Source: Candidatus Woesearchaeota archaeon
GTDB lineage: Archaea > Nanobdellota > Nanobdellia > Woesearchaeales > ARS49
DNA: 34,802 nucleotides
Direction: 5' to 3'
Assembly: GCA_023266895.1 (NCBI GenBank)
Contig: JAHFOI010000003.1
Coordinates: forward strand, 1-34,802
Below, piece after piece: positions 22,571-30,755 of this stretch. The notes under the pieces were generated by a model that was given only the letters and a program-made list of their open reading frames with translations, made no database searches and had not been told where the DNA came from. Made by a program: the position numbers and the translations under genes. How positions within the stretch are numbered: the stretch's first letter is position 1; each line of letters opens with the position of its first letter.

Positions 22571-23989
22571 ATGGCTGTTGATTCTCAAACAAAAAACAAA
22601 GTTTTTCTTTTTGGAATAGATGGTGCTGCTCCAGAATTATTATTTGACACGTGGCTGAGTGATTTGCCTACAATTCGATCGCTTGTGGAAAGAGGATGCC
22701 ATGCAAAACTCAACAGCACAATTCCTCCAATTACCATTGCTGCATGGAATGCTATGCTTTCCGGAAAAGAAGTAAGCCAGTTAGGTGTTTTTGGGTACAG
22801 CTACAAAAATGCTTCTGGGGAAACAAAGATTGCAGATTCTTCATTAATCAAAACAGAACTTCTTTGGGATTATCTTGGGCACGAAAACAAAAAAACAATC
22901 GCGCTTTATGTACCATTGAGTTACCCTGCAAAGCCTATCAATGGCATTATGGTTACTGACTTTCTAACACCAGGAGTTAATTCTAATTGTACATATCCCG
23001 AGCAAATTAAAGAAAAAATAAAAACGTTGGGAAACACTGAATGCTTTTTTGACGTTGCTGTCGGACTTGCAGGACATAAAGGGCTGGAAGTTGGTGTCTT
23101 AATAGAGAAAACCTATGAAATGACCAAGATGCAACTCGCACTTTTGAATGATTTGATTACGACACACGACTGGGATGTTTGTGTTGCAGTTATGATTGGT
23201 AGCGATCGCCTTCAGCACATGCTATGGAATCACTTTGATCCCAAGCACCGCAAGTTCATTAAGAATTCTCCTCACGCCAATGCACTGAAGGAATATTACA
23301 TTTATCTTGATACTGAGCTGGGAAAAATACTGAAACAGTTAGATGATAATACTACCATTATTGTTGCATCTGACCATGGCATGGTACGGCAAGAAGGTAA
23401 AATAAACATTAACAATTGGCTTATGCAGGAAGGATATCTTGTGCTCAAGGATGGCGTTCCTTCAAAAAAAACTCGCTTTTCCACAGCACTGGTTGATATG
23501 GAAAAATCAATCGCGTATGGAAGTGGTGCATATCACGCTCGTGTTTTCATTAACAAAGAAAAAGTGGGAAAAGACTATGAAAAAATCAGGCAAGAACTCA
23601 CTCACAAGCTTAAGGCAATACCCGATGATTCTGGAAAGCCCATTAAAACAGTGGTCTTTAGAAAGGAAGATATTTATGAAAAACTCGATGATCGCGAGTG
23701 CCCTGATTTGACTATTTATTTTGACGATCTCAGGTGGGCATCAAATCCTGATTTAGGTCAAGAGAGTATTTATTCTTGGGAGACTGCACTAGGTGCAGAT
23801 ACTGCAGGACATTCACGACAAGGTTCATTTATTATTGCAGGAAAAAACATTAAACACGAAAAAAATATTGGTGAACTTGATATTTGTCAGGTTGCACCAA
23901 CCATACTTAAAGCTCTGAACTCAAAATCTCAGCACGGAATCAAAGTCAAACATGCAGAGGTGTTCACCAATGAATACGCAAATGAATAA
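22571..23989 (+). CDS. Alkaline-phosphatase-superfamily phosphodiesterase
   Basis: A 472-residue predicted phosphodiesterase/nucleotide pyrophosphatase-type enzyme. Metal and nucleophile sites are visible: FGIDGA with D17, STIPPITIAAWNAMLSG with T55 as the likely nucleophile, SDRLQHMLWNHFD, ASDHGM with D268 and H269, and TAGHSRQGSFIIAG near the C-terminus. No signal peptide is seen, so it should act in the cytosol or at the inner face of the membrane. It is paralogous to the enzyme at 27902-29428 (both have LLWDYL/PLFWEFL, YP.KP.NG and TYP segments). GGAG at 22560-22563 and TTTTATAT at 22537-22544 precede the ATG. It leads a four-gene run ending at 27612; the next gene starts inside its 3' end. 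Confidence 0.88.
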   Translation: MAVDSQTKNKVFLFGIDGAAPELLFDTWLSDLPTIRSLVERGCHAKLNSTIPPITIAAWNAMLSGKEVSQLGVFGYSYKNASGETKIADSSLIKTELLWDYLGHENKKTIALYVPLSYPAKPINGIMVTDFLTPGVNSNCTYPEQIKEKIKTLGNTECFFDVAVGLAGHKGLEVGVLIEKTYEMTKMQLALLNDLITTHDWDVCVAVMIGSDRLQHMLWNHFDPKHRKFIKNSPHANALKEYYIYLDTELGKILKQLDDNTTIIVASDHGMVRQEGKININNWLMQEGYLVLKDGVPSKKTRFSTALVDMEKSIAYGSGAYHARVFINKEKVGKDYEKIRQELTHKLKAIPDDSGKPIKTVVFRKEDIYEKLDDRECPDLTIYFDDLRWASNPDLGQESIYSWETALGADTAGHSRQGSFIIAGKNIKHEKNIGELDICQVAPTILKALNSKSQHGIKVKHAEVFTNEYANE

Positions 23990-25076
23990 TAAAACCGCCT
24001 CCCAGTTCTTTCCTGAAGCTAGTCTCATAGACACAACTGACGGGATGCAATTTAAAGTGTACTCAAATGTGCACCCTCCCGGGTTCGTGATAGCAAAGCC
24101 AAAGTACATTCCTGATGATCTAGTTTCATTCAAAGGTCTCAAGAAACGTTTCATATTTGAAAAATGCATGACACGATTTAATCTTTTCACAAGCAAAGAG
24201 ATAGCTAAATTCAACTTAGATAATCTAAAATCAAAATACCCAGAATATTTTTATGATTGCAAAAAACACAGTAACTGGTTTTTGGGCGTTCCTGTTGGTA
24301 AAATAAAGACAGTTCATGACACTCAAGCAGGGTTTCGTGAGTTCATGAAAGTCCCTGATTCAGATCTTGATGTTTACCTAAAAGATGTGAGGGGATTTGC
24401 AAATCTCTTGATTAAAAGTGGCGTAAGCCCTCAAGACATTGGAATAAGTCATTCTACACTGATGGGAAATTATACTCTTGGCAAGTCAGACATTGATATT
24501 CTTATCTTTGGCAAGAAGAATGGTTGGAAAGCAGTGCATTTTCTTGAGACTGCTTCAGATCCTGCGCTGCGTTGGAAAACAAAAGAAGACTGGGCCAAAT
24601 ACTTCAAAGACCGAGTTGTTTCCAAGAATTACTCAGTGGAACAATATGTGTTCAATATGGAACGAAAACGTGATGATGGATTTTATAATGATAATGTATT
24701 CTCTATTTTTGTCATTGAAACGCCTGACGAGCAATGGTATAATTTAGAGCAAGTTCACACGCCAATGGGAGTTGCGAAAGTTCGCGCTAAAGTTGTTGAT
24801 GCATACAATTCTATTGTCCGTCCTGGCTATTATGGAATTTCCAATGTCCAGCTTATTGAGGGCCAACTTGCTGATCTTGCCAAACTCAAACGAATTGTAA
24901 CTTGGGCAAGACCATTCACCCTTCAGGCAAAAGAAGGTGAAGCTGTTGAAGCATGTGGACTTCTCGAACACGTAACTTCTGAAAAAGATGATTTTTATCA
25001 GCTTGTGCTTGGTTATTTTGATACATACACCAGCGAACGTGGAGAACAAGAATACCTTAAGGTTCTCCAGGAGTAA
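23970..25076 (+). CDS. Predicted nucleotidyltransferase (COG1665-like)
   Basis: A 368-residue protein of the polymerase-beta-type nucleotidyltransferase fold. ISHSTLMGNYTLGKSDIDILIFG (split by me at about 160-182) contains the Ser/Gly loop followed by SDID with D174 and D176 as metal-binding acids. The N-terminal 110 residues (TDGMQFKVYSNVHPPG, KPKYIPDD) and the C-terminal part (YNSIVRPGYYGI) resemble the archaeal family of predicted nucleotidyltransferases I know as COG1665. The acceptor is unknown: protein, RNA or small molecule are all possible. GAGGTG at 23957-23962 sets ATG 23970, which overlaps the phosphodiesterase gene by 20 nt, so coupling is likely. The following gene is a paralogue. 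Confidence 0.75.
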   Translation: MNTQMNNKTASQFFPEASLIDTTDGMQFKVYSNVHPPGFVIAKPKYIPDDLVSFKGLKKRFIFEKCMTRFNLFTSKEIAKFNLDNLKSKYPEYFYDCKKHSNWFLGVPVGKIKTVHDTQAGFREFMKVPDSDLDVYLKDVRGFANLLIKSGVSPQDIGISHSTLMGNYTLGKSDIDILIFGKKNGWKAVHFLETASDPALRWKTKEDWAKYFKDRVVSKNYSVEQYVFNMERKRDDGFYNDNVFSIFVIETPDEQWYNLEQVHTPMGVAKVRAKVVDAYNSIVRPGYYGISNVQLIEGQLADLAKLKRIVTWARPFTLQAKEGEAVEACGLLEHVTSEKDDFYQLVLGYFDTYTSERGEQEYLKVLQE

Positions 25077-25082
25077 AAGATA

Positions 25083-26753
25083 ATGCACTTCTATGAAGCA
25101 TCAATAATCACAACTGTTGATGGACTTCATTGTCAAGTATATAGTAATGAACATCCCGTGCATGCGATTCTTGTCAAACCCAAGTACATTCCCACAGATA
25201 AAATTGAATGTGTTGCACTGCCACATAGATTCATTTCTGGTAAAAAAATGAATCGTCTTGATCTATGGATCAAAGATAAAATAAAACTTGCTAAATACAT
25301 TCAGGATTTTAAAAAAGCATATCCCCAGTATATCTTGAACGATCAAAACCTTGTTTTTGCAATACCTATAGAACATATAGAACGAGTATATTTTCCCAAA
25401 CGAGGATTTAAAGAACTCATGACAATGCCAAAACAACACCTTGACTCGCACTTAACAAAAGTTGTGAAACTTGGAGAATTCTTTCTGTCTGCAGGGCTCT
25501 CCATAGAAGACCTTGGAATTACTTATTCAAGCCTTTTGGGCCATTATTCAGACGCAATTTCAGATATTAATTTCATTGTTTACGGAAAAGCAAAATTTTG
25601 GTCTCTTATGAATTTCCTTGATACTGCAAAACATCCTCTTTTAAGGTGGAAACAAAATGATGAATGGGGTGAATTTAGAAAAAAAAGAAATCGCGAACAA
25701 ATCTTTTCTGAAGAAGAATTTATCAAAGTAATGTCGCGCAAAAAATCAGAAGGCTTTTTCAATGAATCATTATTTATCCTATTCTGTGCTGAAAACCCTG
25801 ATGAGGCTAGGCACAAGTGGGGTTCTGAAAAATACACTAAGATTGGACACGTTACAATTCGTGCACTGGTGAAGGATGATCACAATTCAGTAGTACGTCC
25901 TGGTCTTTATGATATTGAAGAAACTCCTGTTGTAGAACAAGGCAAAACACACCTTGTCAAACAAGTGGTTTTTTATTCACGCGATTATTGCATGCTTTCT
26001 CGAAAAGGAGAAGAGATAGAGGTGTCAGGACAATTAGAAGATGTAGAAACTGATAAAGGCGAGCGGTTTAGCAGAATTGTTGTGGGCTACTTTGATTCGT
26101 ATTTAGATGAACGACGCGAAAAAGAATACATCAAACCAATACTCAACACTGTGTTTAAAAAAACCGATAAAAATCAAGAAGCACACCAGGCTATTTGTGA
26201 ATTCTGCCAAGAAGCTCAGTTGAGTATTGGAAAAAAAACTAATTATGGCGCAGTTATTTTACATAAAGAAGGCACTGGTTCTCAAGGCTGGTTCGCAACT
26301 CTTTCACCGAAAACAGGTAGTAATCCTGAAAAAGATTTTACAATCCAAATCATGCCTCTTCAACACATAAAACATATTGCGCAAGTAAGTCAGGATCTTG
26401 AGCTTGCAAAAAACCAAGGCATTATTATTGCAAAAATTAGTTCTGCAATTCACGCGGTACTTTTAGATGAAAAAAGGCAGAATGAAAATGATGAAAATGC
26501 AGTCAGAATCGGCATATATGGCAAATCAAAACACCCTACTGAACACCTTCATATGAAGATTTTTCCTTGGACAGGTTCTATTGGTCAGCCGTACACTGTT
26601 GATAGTTCATTTGAGAAAAAAGAAACTCTGAAAGATTCAAAAACTGGTGAGGAATTTGTAAAAATGAAGCCTGTGCACAAGGTACGTCTTTCTGAGGCAA
26701 GGATCTCACAATTATCCAAGAAACTCATTGAGGCACTTCATGAAAAACATTGA
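25083..26753 (+). CDS. Degenerate nucleotidyltransferase fused to a HIT-like domain
   Basis: Residues 1-350 are a clear paralogue of the preceding protein (shared KPKYIP, LG.T.S.L.G, RPG.Y, GYFD.Y..ER). In the catalytic loop SDIN replaces SDID (D161, N163), so one metal ligand is lost and transferase activity is doubtful. Residues about 375-510 look like a HIT/GalT-type domain: GWFATLSPKTG, IQIMPLQHI and finally EHLHMKIFP with H488 and H490 but Lys at the third triad position. HIT enzymes cleave nucleotidyl-phosphate or AMP-amine bonds. At 556 residues this fusion is new to me. GGAG precedes the ATG, 6 nt after the previous stop. It may bind the same partner as its paralogue and remove what that adds (inference). 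Confidence 0.7.
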   Translation: MHFYEASIITTVDGLHCQVYSNEHPVHAILVKPKYIPTDKIECVALPHRFISGKKMNRLDLWIKDKIKLAKYIQDFKKAYPQYILNDQNLVFAIPIEHIERVYFPKRGFKELMTMPKQHLDSHLTKVVKLGEFFLSAGLSIEDLGITYSSLLGHYSDAISDINFIVYGKAKFWSLMNFLDTAKHPLLRWKQNDEWGEFRKKRNREQIFSEEEFIKVMSRKKSEGFFNESLFILFCAENPDEARHKWGSEKYTKIGHVTIRALVKDDHNSVVRPGLYDIEETPVVEQGKTHLVKQVVFYSRDYCMLSRKGEEIEVSGQLEDVETDKGERFSRIVVGYFDSYLDERREKEYIKPILNTVFKKTDKNQEAHQAICEFCQEAQLSIGKKTNYGAVILHKEGTGSQGWFATLSPKTGSNPEKDFTIQIMPLQHIKHIAQVSQDLELAKNQGIIIAKISSAIHAVLLDEKRQNENDENAVRIGIYGKSKHPTEHLHMKIFPWTGSIGQPYTVDSSFEKKETLKDSKTGEEFVKMKPVHKVRLSEARISQLSKKLIEALHEKH

Positions 26754-27612
26754 TTTGCAAATGCATACCACTGCCTCTGATGGCAAGTTTTCTCCTGAGG
26801 AAGTTGTGGAGCTTGCGGTAACAAAAGGTATGCATGCAATTGCAATTACAGATCATGACACCATTGCAGGAATTGCAGAGGCACTTCGAGTTTGCAAGGA
26901 ACACCACCTCGTCCTTGTAGAAGGTGTTGAGCTTAGCTGTCAGGAAGCCCAGTTCAAAGGTACAATTGACGTGCTCGGTCTTTTTATTGATCACCAATCT
27001 AAGGAATTAAATGAGTTTATTCAGAAGTGTAGAACTGACAGGGTGATTGAAAAGCGCGAGATGATTGAGAAATTGAATGCGCTCGGGTATGCGATTACCT
27101 TTGAAGAGCTATATGCCATAGCTGGAGAAAGTCTTGGCAGACCTCATGTTGCAAAGGTTCTTATAAAAAAATATCCTGAAGAGTTTTCATCTATTGAAGA
27201 TGTTTTTCAGAAGCTTATTGGTGATAACAAAAAAGCTTTTGTGTTTCGTAAGAAAACCTCAATTAAAGAAGCAATTGATGTTGTTAAGGCTGCGCATGGC
27301 ATTGCTATTCTTGCGCACCCAGGAAGGTATCGTGAGTTTGAAAAAGTTGTTGATTTCTTTGCACAGTGTGGAGGCGATGGTATTGAGGTTGATTACCCGT
27401 ATGATAAAATCTTGAAGATAGACGCTCAGAAAAACATGCAGATCAATGCCAAGCTTCGTGAGATTGCTCAACAAAAAAAACTTCTTTGTTCAGGCGGGAG
27501 TGACTTTCATGATTTTGAACGAGGGAGTGAAATTGGTGATGGCGGGGTGACTGACGAAGAGTTCGCTGCATTGCAGAAATACGTAACACTACAGAAAAAG
27601 AAAGCACTGTAA
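26740..27612 (+). CDS. PHP-domain phosphoesterase (COG0613/TrpH-like)
   Basis: A 290-residue metal-dependent phosphoesterase. NIDLQMHTTASDG at 3-15 (D5, Q7, H9) and ITDHDTIAGI near 36-45 are the first PHP motifs, with Gln where His is usual (DLHxH becomes DLQMH). LVEGVELSC, GRPHVAK, AILAHPGR and GGSDFH provide the remaining metal ligands. Characterised relatives remove 3'-phosphates or hydrolyse 3',5'-bisphosphates and act as 5'-3' RNA exonucleases, so a nucleotide or RNA end substrate is likely. GAGG before ATG 26740 favours this start; it overlaps the NTase-HIT gene by 14 nt, making it the last member of the operon. The gene then converges with the small RHH-like gene. Confidence 0.87.
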   Translation: MKNIDLQMHTTASDGKFSPEEVVELAVTKGMHAIAITDHDTIAGIAEALRVCKEHHLVLVEGVELSCQEAQFKGTIDVLGLFIDHQSKELNEFIQKCRTDRVIEKREMIEKLNALGYAITFEELYAIAGESLGRPHVAKVLIKKYPEEFSSIEDVFQKLIGDNKKAFVFRKKTSIKEAIDVVKAAHGIAILAHPGRYREFEKVVDFFAQCGGDGIEVDYPYDKILKIDAQKNMQINAKLREIAQQKKLLCSGGSDFHDFERGSEIGDGGVTDEEFAALQKYVTLQKKKAL

Positions 27613-27682
27613 AAAAAACCAACAAATAGACTGGCCGTGCTTCATAGTTAGACATCAGTTCAAAAGCGCATACGCACTACAC

Positions 27683-27889
27683 TTAATCAATATACCCAAG
27701 TGCGCGAAGGCGTTGTGCTACTTTTTCCTCTTCATTTTCTGAAAAGTGCACTGGTGTGGTTTTTTCAATTTTTTCTGCAATTTGTTTGAGCAAGTACACA
27801 GCATACCCCTGAACTGAAGGGAATTTCTTTTCTTTCTTGACTTGTGCCTCTAAAACTTTACTTATTTCATCAGGGATTTCTATGTTCAT
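27683..27889 (-). CDS. Small ribbon-helix-helix-like protein beside the phosphodiesterase
   Basis: A 68-residue protein: MNIEIPDEISKVLEAQVKK, then FPSVQGYAVYLLKQIAEK and a C-terminal ENEEEKVAQRLRALGYID. The first part fits a strand-helix-helix fold like CopG/RHH proteins; the ending RLRALGYID resembles a short motif that I recall from small archaeal and bacterial proteins encoded near alkaline-phosphatase-superfamily enzymes. It lies 12 nt downstream of the phosphodiesterase gene with a strong GGAGG ribosome site, so the two are cotranscribed. It might regulate the operon or bind the enzyme; neither is shown. It is the last gene of a three-gene minus-strand operon. Confidence 0.7.
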   Translation of the reverse strand: MNIEIPDEISKVLEAQVKKEKKFPSVQGYAVYLLKQIAEKIEKTTPVHFSENEEEKVAQRLRALGYID

Positions 27890-27901
27890 GGTTTTTTCCT
27901 C

Positions 27902-29428
27902 CTATAGTTGTATGTCATCAATTATGGAAACATCTTCTTGGTATTGGATTGGGGAAGTTGCAGGTGTTCCTTTGAGGGCATCAATAAGAACTTTACCATC
28001 AAAAGAACGCGGAATCGGCATGCCAAAAAGATGCAGGACAGTTGAGGCTATATCAATTATTTCATACTCAACCTCGTTCTTGGTTGAGAAATGTTCTCCT
28101 TGTGCAATAAAGATTCCTTTGCCAGAATGTGTTGAAAGCGTGGCGGGTGTAAAAAGCTCTTCCCCAAAGGTAGCAGAGTAATATCCTTTTCTAAGTTTGA
28201 TAAGTAAGTGAGGCGCTTTGGAAAGTTCAGCTCCTGTGTAAATTTCTTCGCGAGTCATGATGTTCTCAACAACCTTCACTCCATTGTGCATGAGCGCTAG
28301 TAAGTCGTTCTTAAGCTGTTGCACAACACGCGGATATTCGTCAGGCAATACTGGACCATTGAACATTTCTGTTGTATTGATGTACACCAAACCATATTCT
28401 GGGCTATTTGCGTCAACAAATGCAATGGTTTTTGTAAAATCAATGTTTCTTGCAGTGTTTCCTTGAAATAAGTCTTTGACTTTTGGTGAAATATTTTCTA
28501 ATGAATACTCAAATCCGAGTTTTACCATTCCTCGATGGAGATTTTTTTTTGAAATGCCTATTTTATTTAACAGTCGGGCTGCAAGGGGTGCTTGGCGTAC
28601 AGACAAGTGTCCTTTGGACAACAAAAAGTTGTTAAAGTTTACATGATAATCAAGAGCAATAAATCCGTGATCTGAAACAATGATTACCTCAATGTCTTTT
28701 CCTGCTGCGTCTATGAGTCGTTTGACATATGTATCTACGGTTTCATAAAAGTCTTCCATGACGTTTTTTTGCGGAGACTCTGTGGACATTTCTTTCCAAT
28801 AATGATGGCTGACTGAATCGCTTTTGGTAAGGCAGCACACTGCAAAATCCCAAGATTCTTTCGCAAGATAATAACAGAATGTGTTTACTTTTCTGTTTAT
28901 GAGGTCGCACCACATTGCAATGATTTCTTTGTGCTGTTTTTTTGCGTAGAGCTCTTTTGGGTTTTCAGAATGAAGACGATACCCAAATTTTTCTATGAGT
29001 TCCTGTTTCAATTCTTTTGGGTACGTATATTCAAGTGAATCATCAGGAGTAACATAGCCTGCAATACACAAGCCATTAAGTGGTTTGACTGGATAGGTGT
29101 TGTAGACACTAAAAATAAGGCATCGTTTTCCTGCGTTGCTTAAAAATTCCCAAAACAGTGGTGTGACAATGGTGCTCGCATTATTTATGGTGTGTTCATA
29201 GCTTTTTTCTTTGAAACTCATATTTGTGAAGACTCCGTGGCCTCCAGGTTCCCTTCCAGTCATAAATGATGTCCATGCAACAATAGAATAGGGAGGGATT
29301 GTGCTTCTGAGATTGCCTGACACTCCTTTCTTTATCAAAGAAGCAATAGTAGGTAGTTTTCCTTCACTTACCATGCGAAAGACAAGTGCTGGATCAAGCC
29401 CATCAATACCTAAGACCAAAACTTTCAT
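27902..29428 (-). CDS. Second alkaline-phosphatase-superfamily phosphodiesterase
   Basis: A 508-residue paralogue of the enzyme at 22571-23989. The metal-binding VLGIDG (D9), nucleophile region STIPPYSIVAWTSFMTG with S48 at the nucleophile position (Thr in the paralogue), SDSVSHHYW, VSDHGF and THSGKGIFIAQG are all present, so it should be active. It lacks a signal peptide. ATG 29428 is chosen over 29443 because GAGGT lies 7 nt upstream. It follows the GT4 gene by 75 nt and precedes the RHH-like gene. Placement between glycosyltransferases suggests a phospholipid, glycolipid or nucleotide-sugar substrate, but the near-identical layout with the NTase/HIT operon also allows a nucleotide substrate. 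The Ser-for-Thr change could alter specificity. Confidence 0.87.
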   Translation of the reverse strand: MKVLVLGIDGLDPALVFRMVSEGKLPTIASLIKKGVSGNLRSTIPPYSIVAWTSFMTGREPGGHGVFTNMSFKEKSYEHTINNASTIVTPLFWEFLSNAGKRCLIFSVYNTYPVKPLNGLCIAGYVTPDDSLEYTYPKELKQELIEKFGYRLHSENPKELYAKKQHKEIIAMWCDLINRKVNTFCYYLAKESWDFAVCCLTKSDSVSHHYWKEMSTESPQKNVMEDFYETVDTYVKRLIDAAGKDIEVIIVSDHGFIALDYHVNFNNFLLSKGHLSVRQAPLAARLLNKIGISKKNLHRGMVKLGFEYSLENISPKVKDLFQGNTARNIDFTKTIAFVDANSPEYGLVYINTTEMFNGPVLPDEYPRVVQQLKNDLLALMHNGVKVVENIMTREEIYTGAELSKAPHLLIKLRKGYYSATFGEELFTPATLSTHSGKGIFIAQGEHFSTKNEVEYEIIDIASTVLHLFGMPIPRSFDGKVLIDALKGTPATSPIQYQEDVSIIDDIQL

Positions 29429-29503
29429 CAGATACCTCAACATTGCAGATTATTTTATGACTACAAGCGTGATGAGTCTTTTTATAGGTTGTGAAGAAAC
29501 GGG

Positions 29504-30631
29504 TTATGAAACTGCTTTTTTTGCACTCTTTTCAAACTCTTTACTTTTTTCATTTTTTGTCTTTTTCACAATTGTCTTCACCAATGCATCCATTTCTTTG
29601 TTGAATCGTTCGGCTGAAAAAGTAATGGCATGTTTTTCGCAATCTTCGCGCATTGATTTTGCTTTTTCTGGAGAAAGCTTTTTTACTGCTTCTGCCAAAC
29701 GGTGTGGTGTTACTGGTTCATCAATCAATATTCCTGTTTTGCCATTGATGACTGTTTCTTGATAACCTCCTTCATTTGTGGCAATTACTGGCTTTCCTGC
29801 ACTATTTGCTTCAATAGGAATTATTCCAAAGTCTTCTTTGTGACTCGGACTCAATAAAGCAATGCAAGTTCCATATAATTCTGCGCGTTGTTCATCAGTA
29901 TCGCGACCGAAAAAAACAATATTTGTATATCCTTCTGCAAGTTTTTTTAGTTTCTGTTCTTCAGGTCCACTGCTTGCAATAATGATTTTTTTATCAGGCA
30001 AAAGCTTGAATGCATCAACAATGAGGTCAACTCTTTTTATGGGATCTAAGCGTGCAGTGCTCAAGTAAAAGTCTTTTTGTGAAATCCATTTAAATCTATG
30101 AATATCTATTGGCGGGTGAATGACTGCAGGATTAAGAGGGTAGTACTGCTGCAATCTTTTTTTCACATTATAACTATTCACTGTTATTGCGTCCACGTGT
30201 CGTATGTTTTTTGCATCACGCCAACGACAATATGTACAAACAATCATGAAAGGAATTTTCATTAACACACTTTTTCTGGAGAGTTCTTCTTTGTATAAAT
30301 CATGAGACCACCTGCTTGGTGCGTGGCAGTACCACAAAAAGGGATGGTTTTTTCTGGCAGCTTCAAGAGTTGAATTATGATGACCAATGATGAGGTCATA
30401 GTTTTGAAGGTTCAAGCGTAAAAATGCGTGTCTCACGCGAAAGTGATTCATTCCCCGAATATTGGATGACATGATGACGTGCACATTCATTTTCTTAAAT
30501 TCAGGAAAGGTTTGTTCAGGATTGTATGCTGCAGTGTAAATATCTGCGTTGTAATGTAATGCCTGAGTGAGGGCAACTCGTTCTCCACCCCCTCTGTTTA
30601 CAAGTGCTTCAAACAATATTGCAACTTTCAT
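29504..30631 (-). CDS. GT4-family glycosyltransferase
   Basis: A 375-residue GT-B enzyme. The N-terminal AILFEALVNRGGGERVALTQAL carries the glycine loop; YLSTARLDPIKRVDLIVDAFKLL opens the donor domain; and LSPSHKEDFGIIPIEANSAGKPVIATNEGGYQE gives the E...E nucleotide-sugar motif (split here at EDFGIIPIEA). GLSP-like residues and a His in YCHAPSRW suit mannosyl- or related transferases, but the sugar is not determined. The last 20 residues are Lys-rich and likely disordered. ATTTAAAAA (minus, 30653-30661) is 26 nt before the ATG, so the operon GT4-phosphodiesterase-RHH starts here as a leaderless message. The gene diverges from the FemAB-like gene. Confidence 0.92.
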   Translation of the reverse strand: MKVAILFEALVNRGGGERVALTQALHYNADIYTAAYNPEQTFPEFKKMNVHVIMSSNIRGMNHFRVRHAFLRLNLQNYDLIIGHHNSTLEAARKNHPFLWYCHAPSRWSHDLYKEELSRKSVLMKIPFMIVCTYCRWRDAKNIRHVDAITVNSYNVKKRLQQYYPLNPAVIHPPIDIHRFKWISQKDFYLSTARLDPIKRVDLIVDAFKLLPDKKIIIASSGPEEQKLKKLAEGYTNIVFFGRDTDEQRAELYGTCIALLSPSHKEDFGIIPIEANSAGKPVIATNEGGYQETVINGKTGILIDEPVTPHRLAEAVKKLSPEKAKSMREDCEKHAITFSAERFNKEMDALVKTIVKKTKNEKSKEFEKSAKKAVS

Positions 30632-30652
30632 GTGTCAACTAAACATTCCTTA

Positions 30653-30731
30653 TTTTTAAATCTCTGCCTCAAAAATCACTTTAAATAACTTCCAAGCGCA
30701 TGAACATAAAATCTGAAGCAAGCCTTTTATA
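30653..30731. promoter_or_regulatory. Divergent TATA boxes, GT4 (minus) and FemAB-like (plus)
   Basis: Minus-strand ATTTAAAAA at 30653-30661 and plus-strand TTTTATAG at 30725-30732 are each about 26 nt from their start codons, 30631 and 30756. Both messages are predicted leaderless. The middle 60 nt hold nothing I can name. Confidence 0.55.
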
Positions 30732-30755
30732 GGTTGTGCTTCTGAAATAAAGAAC

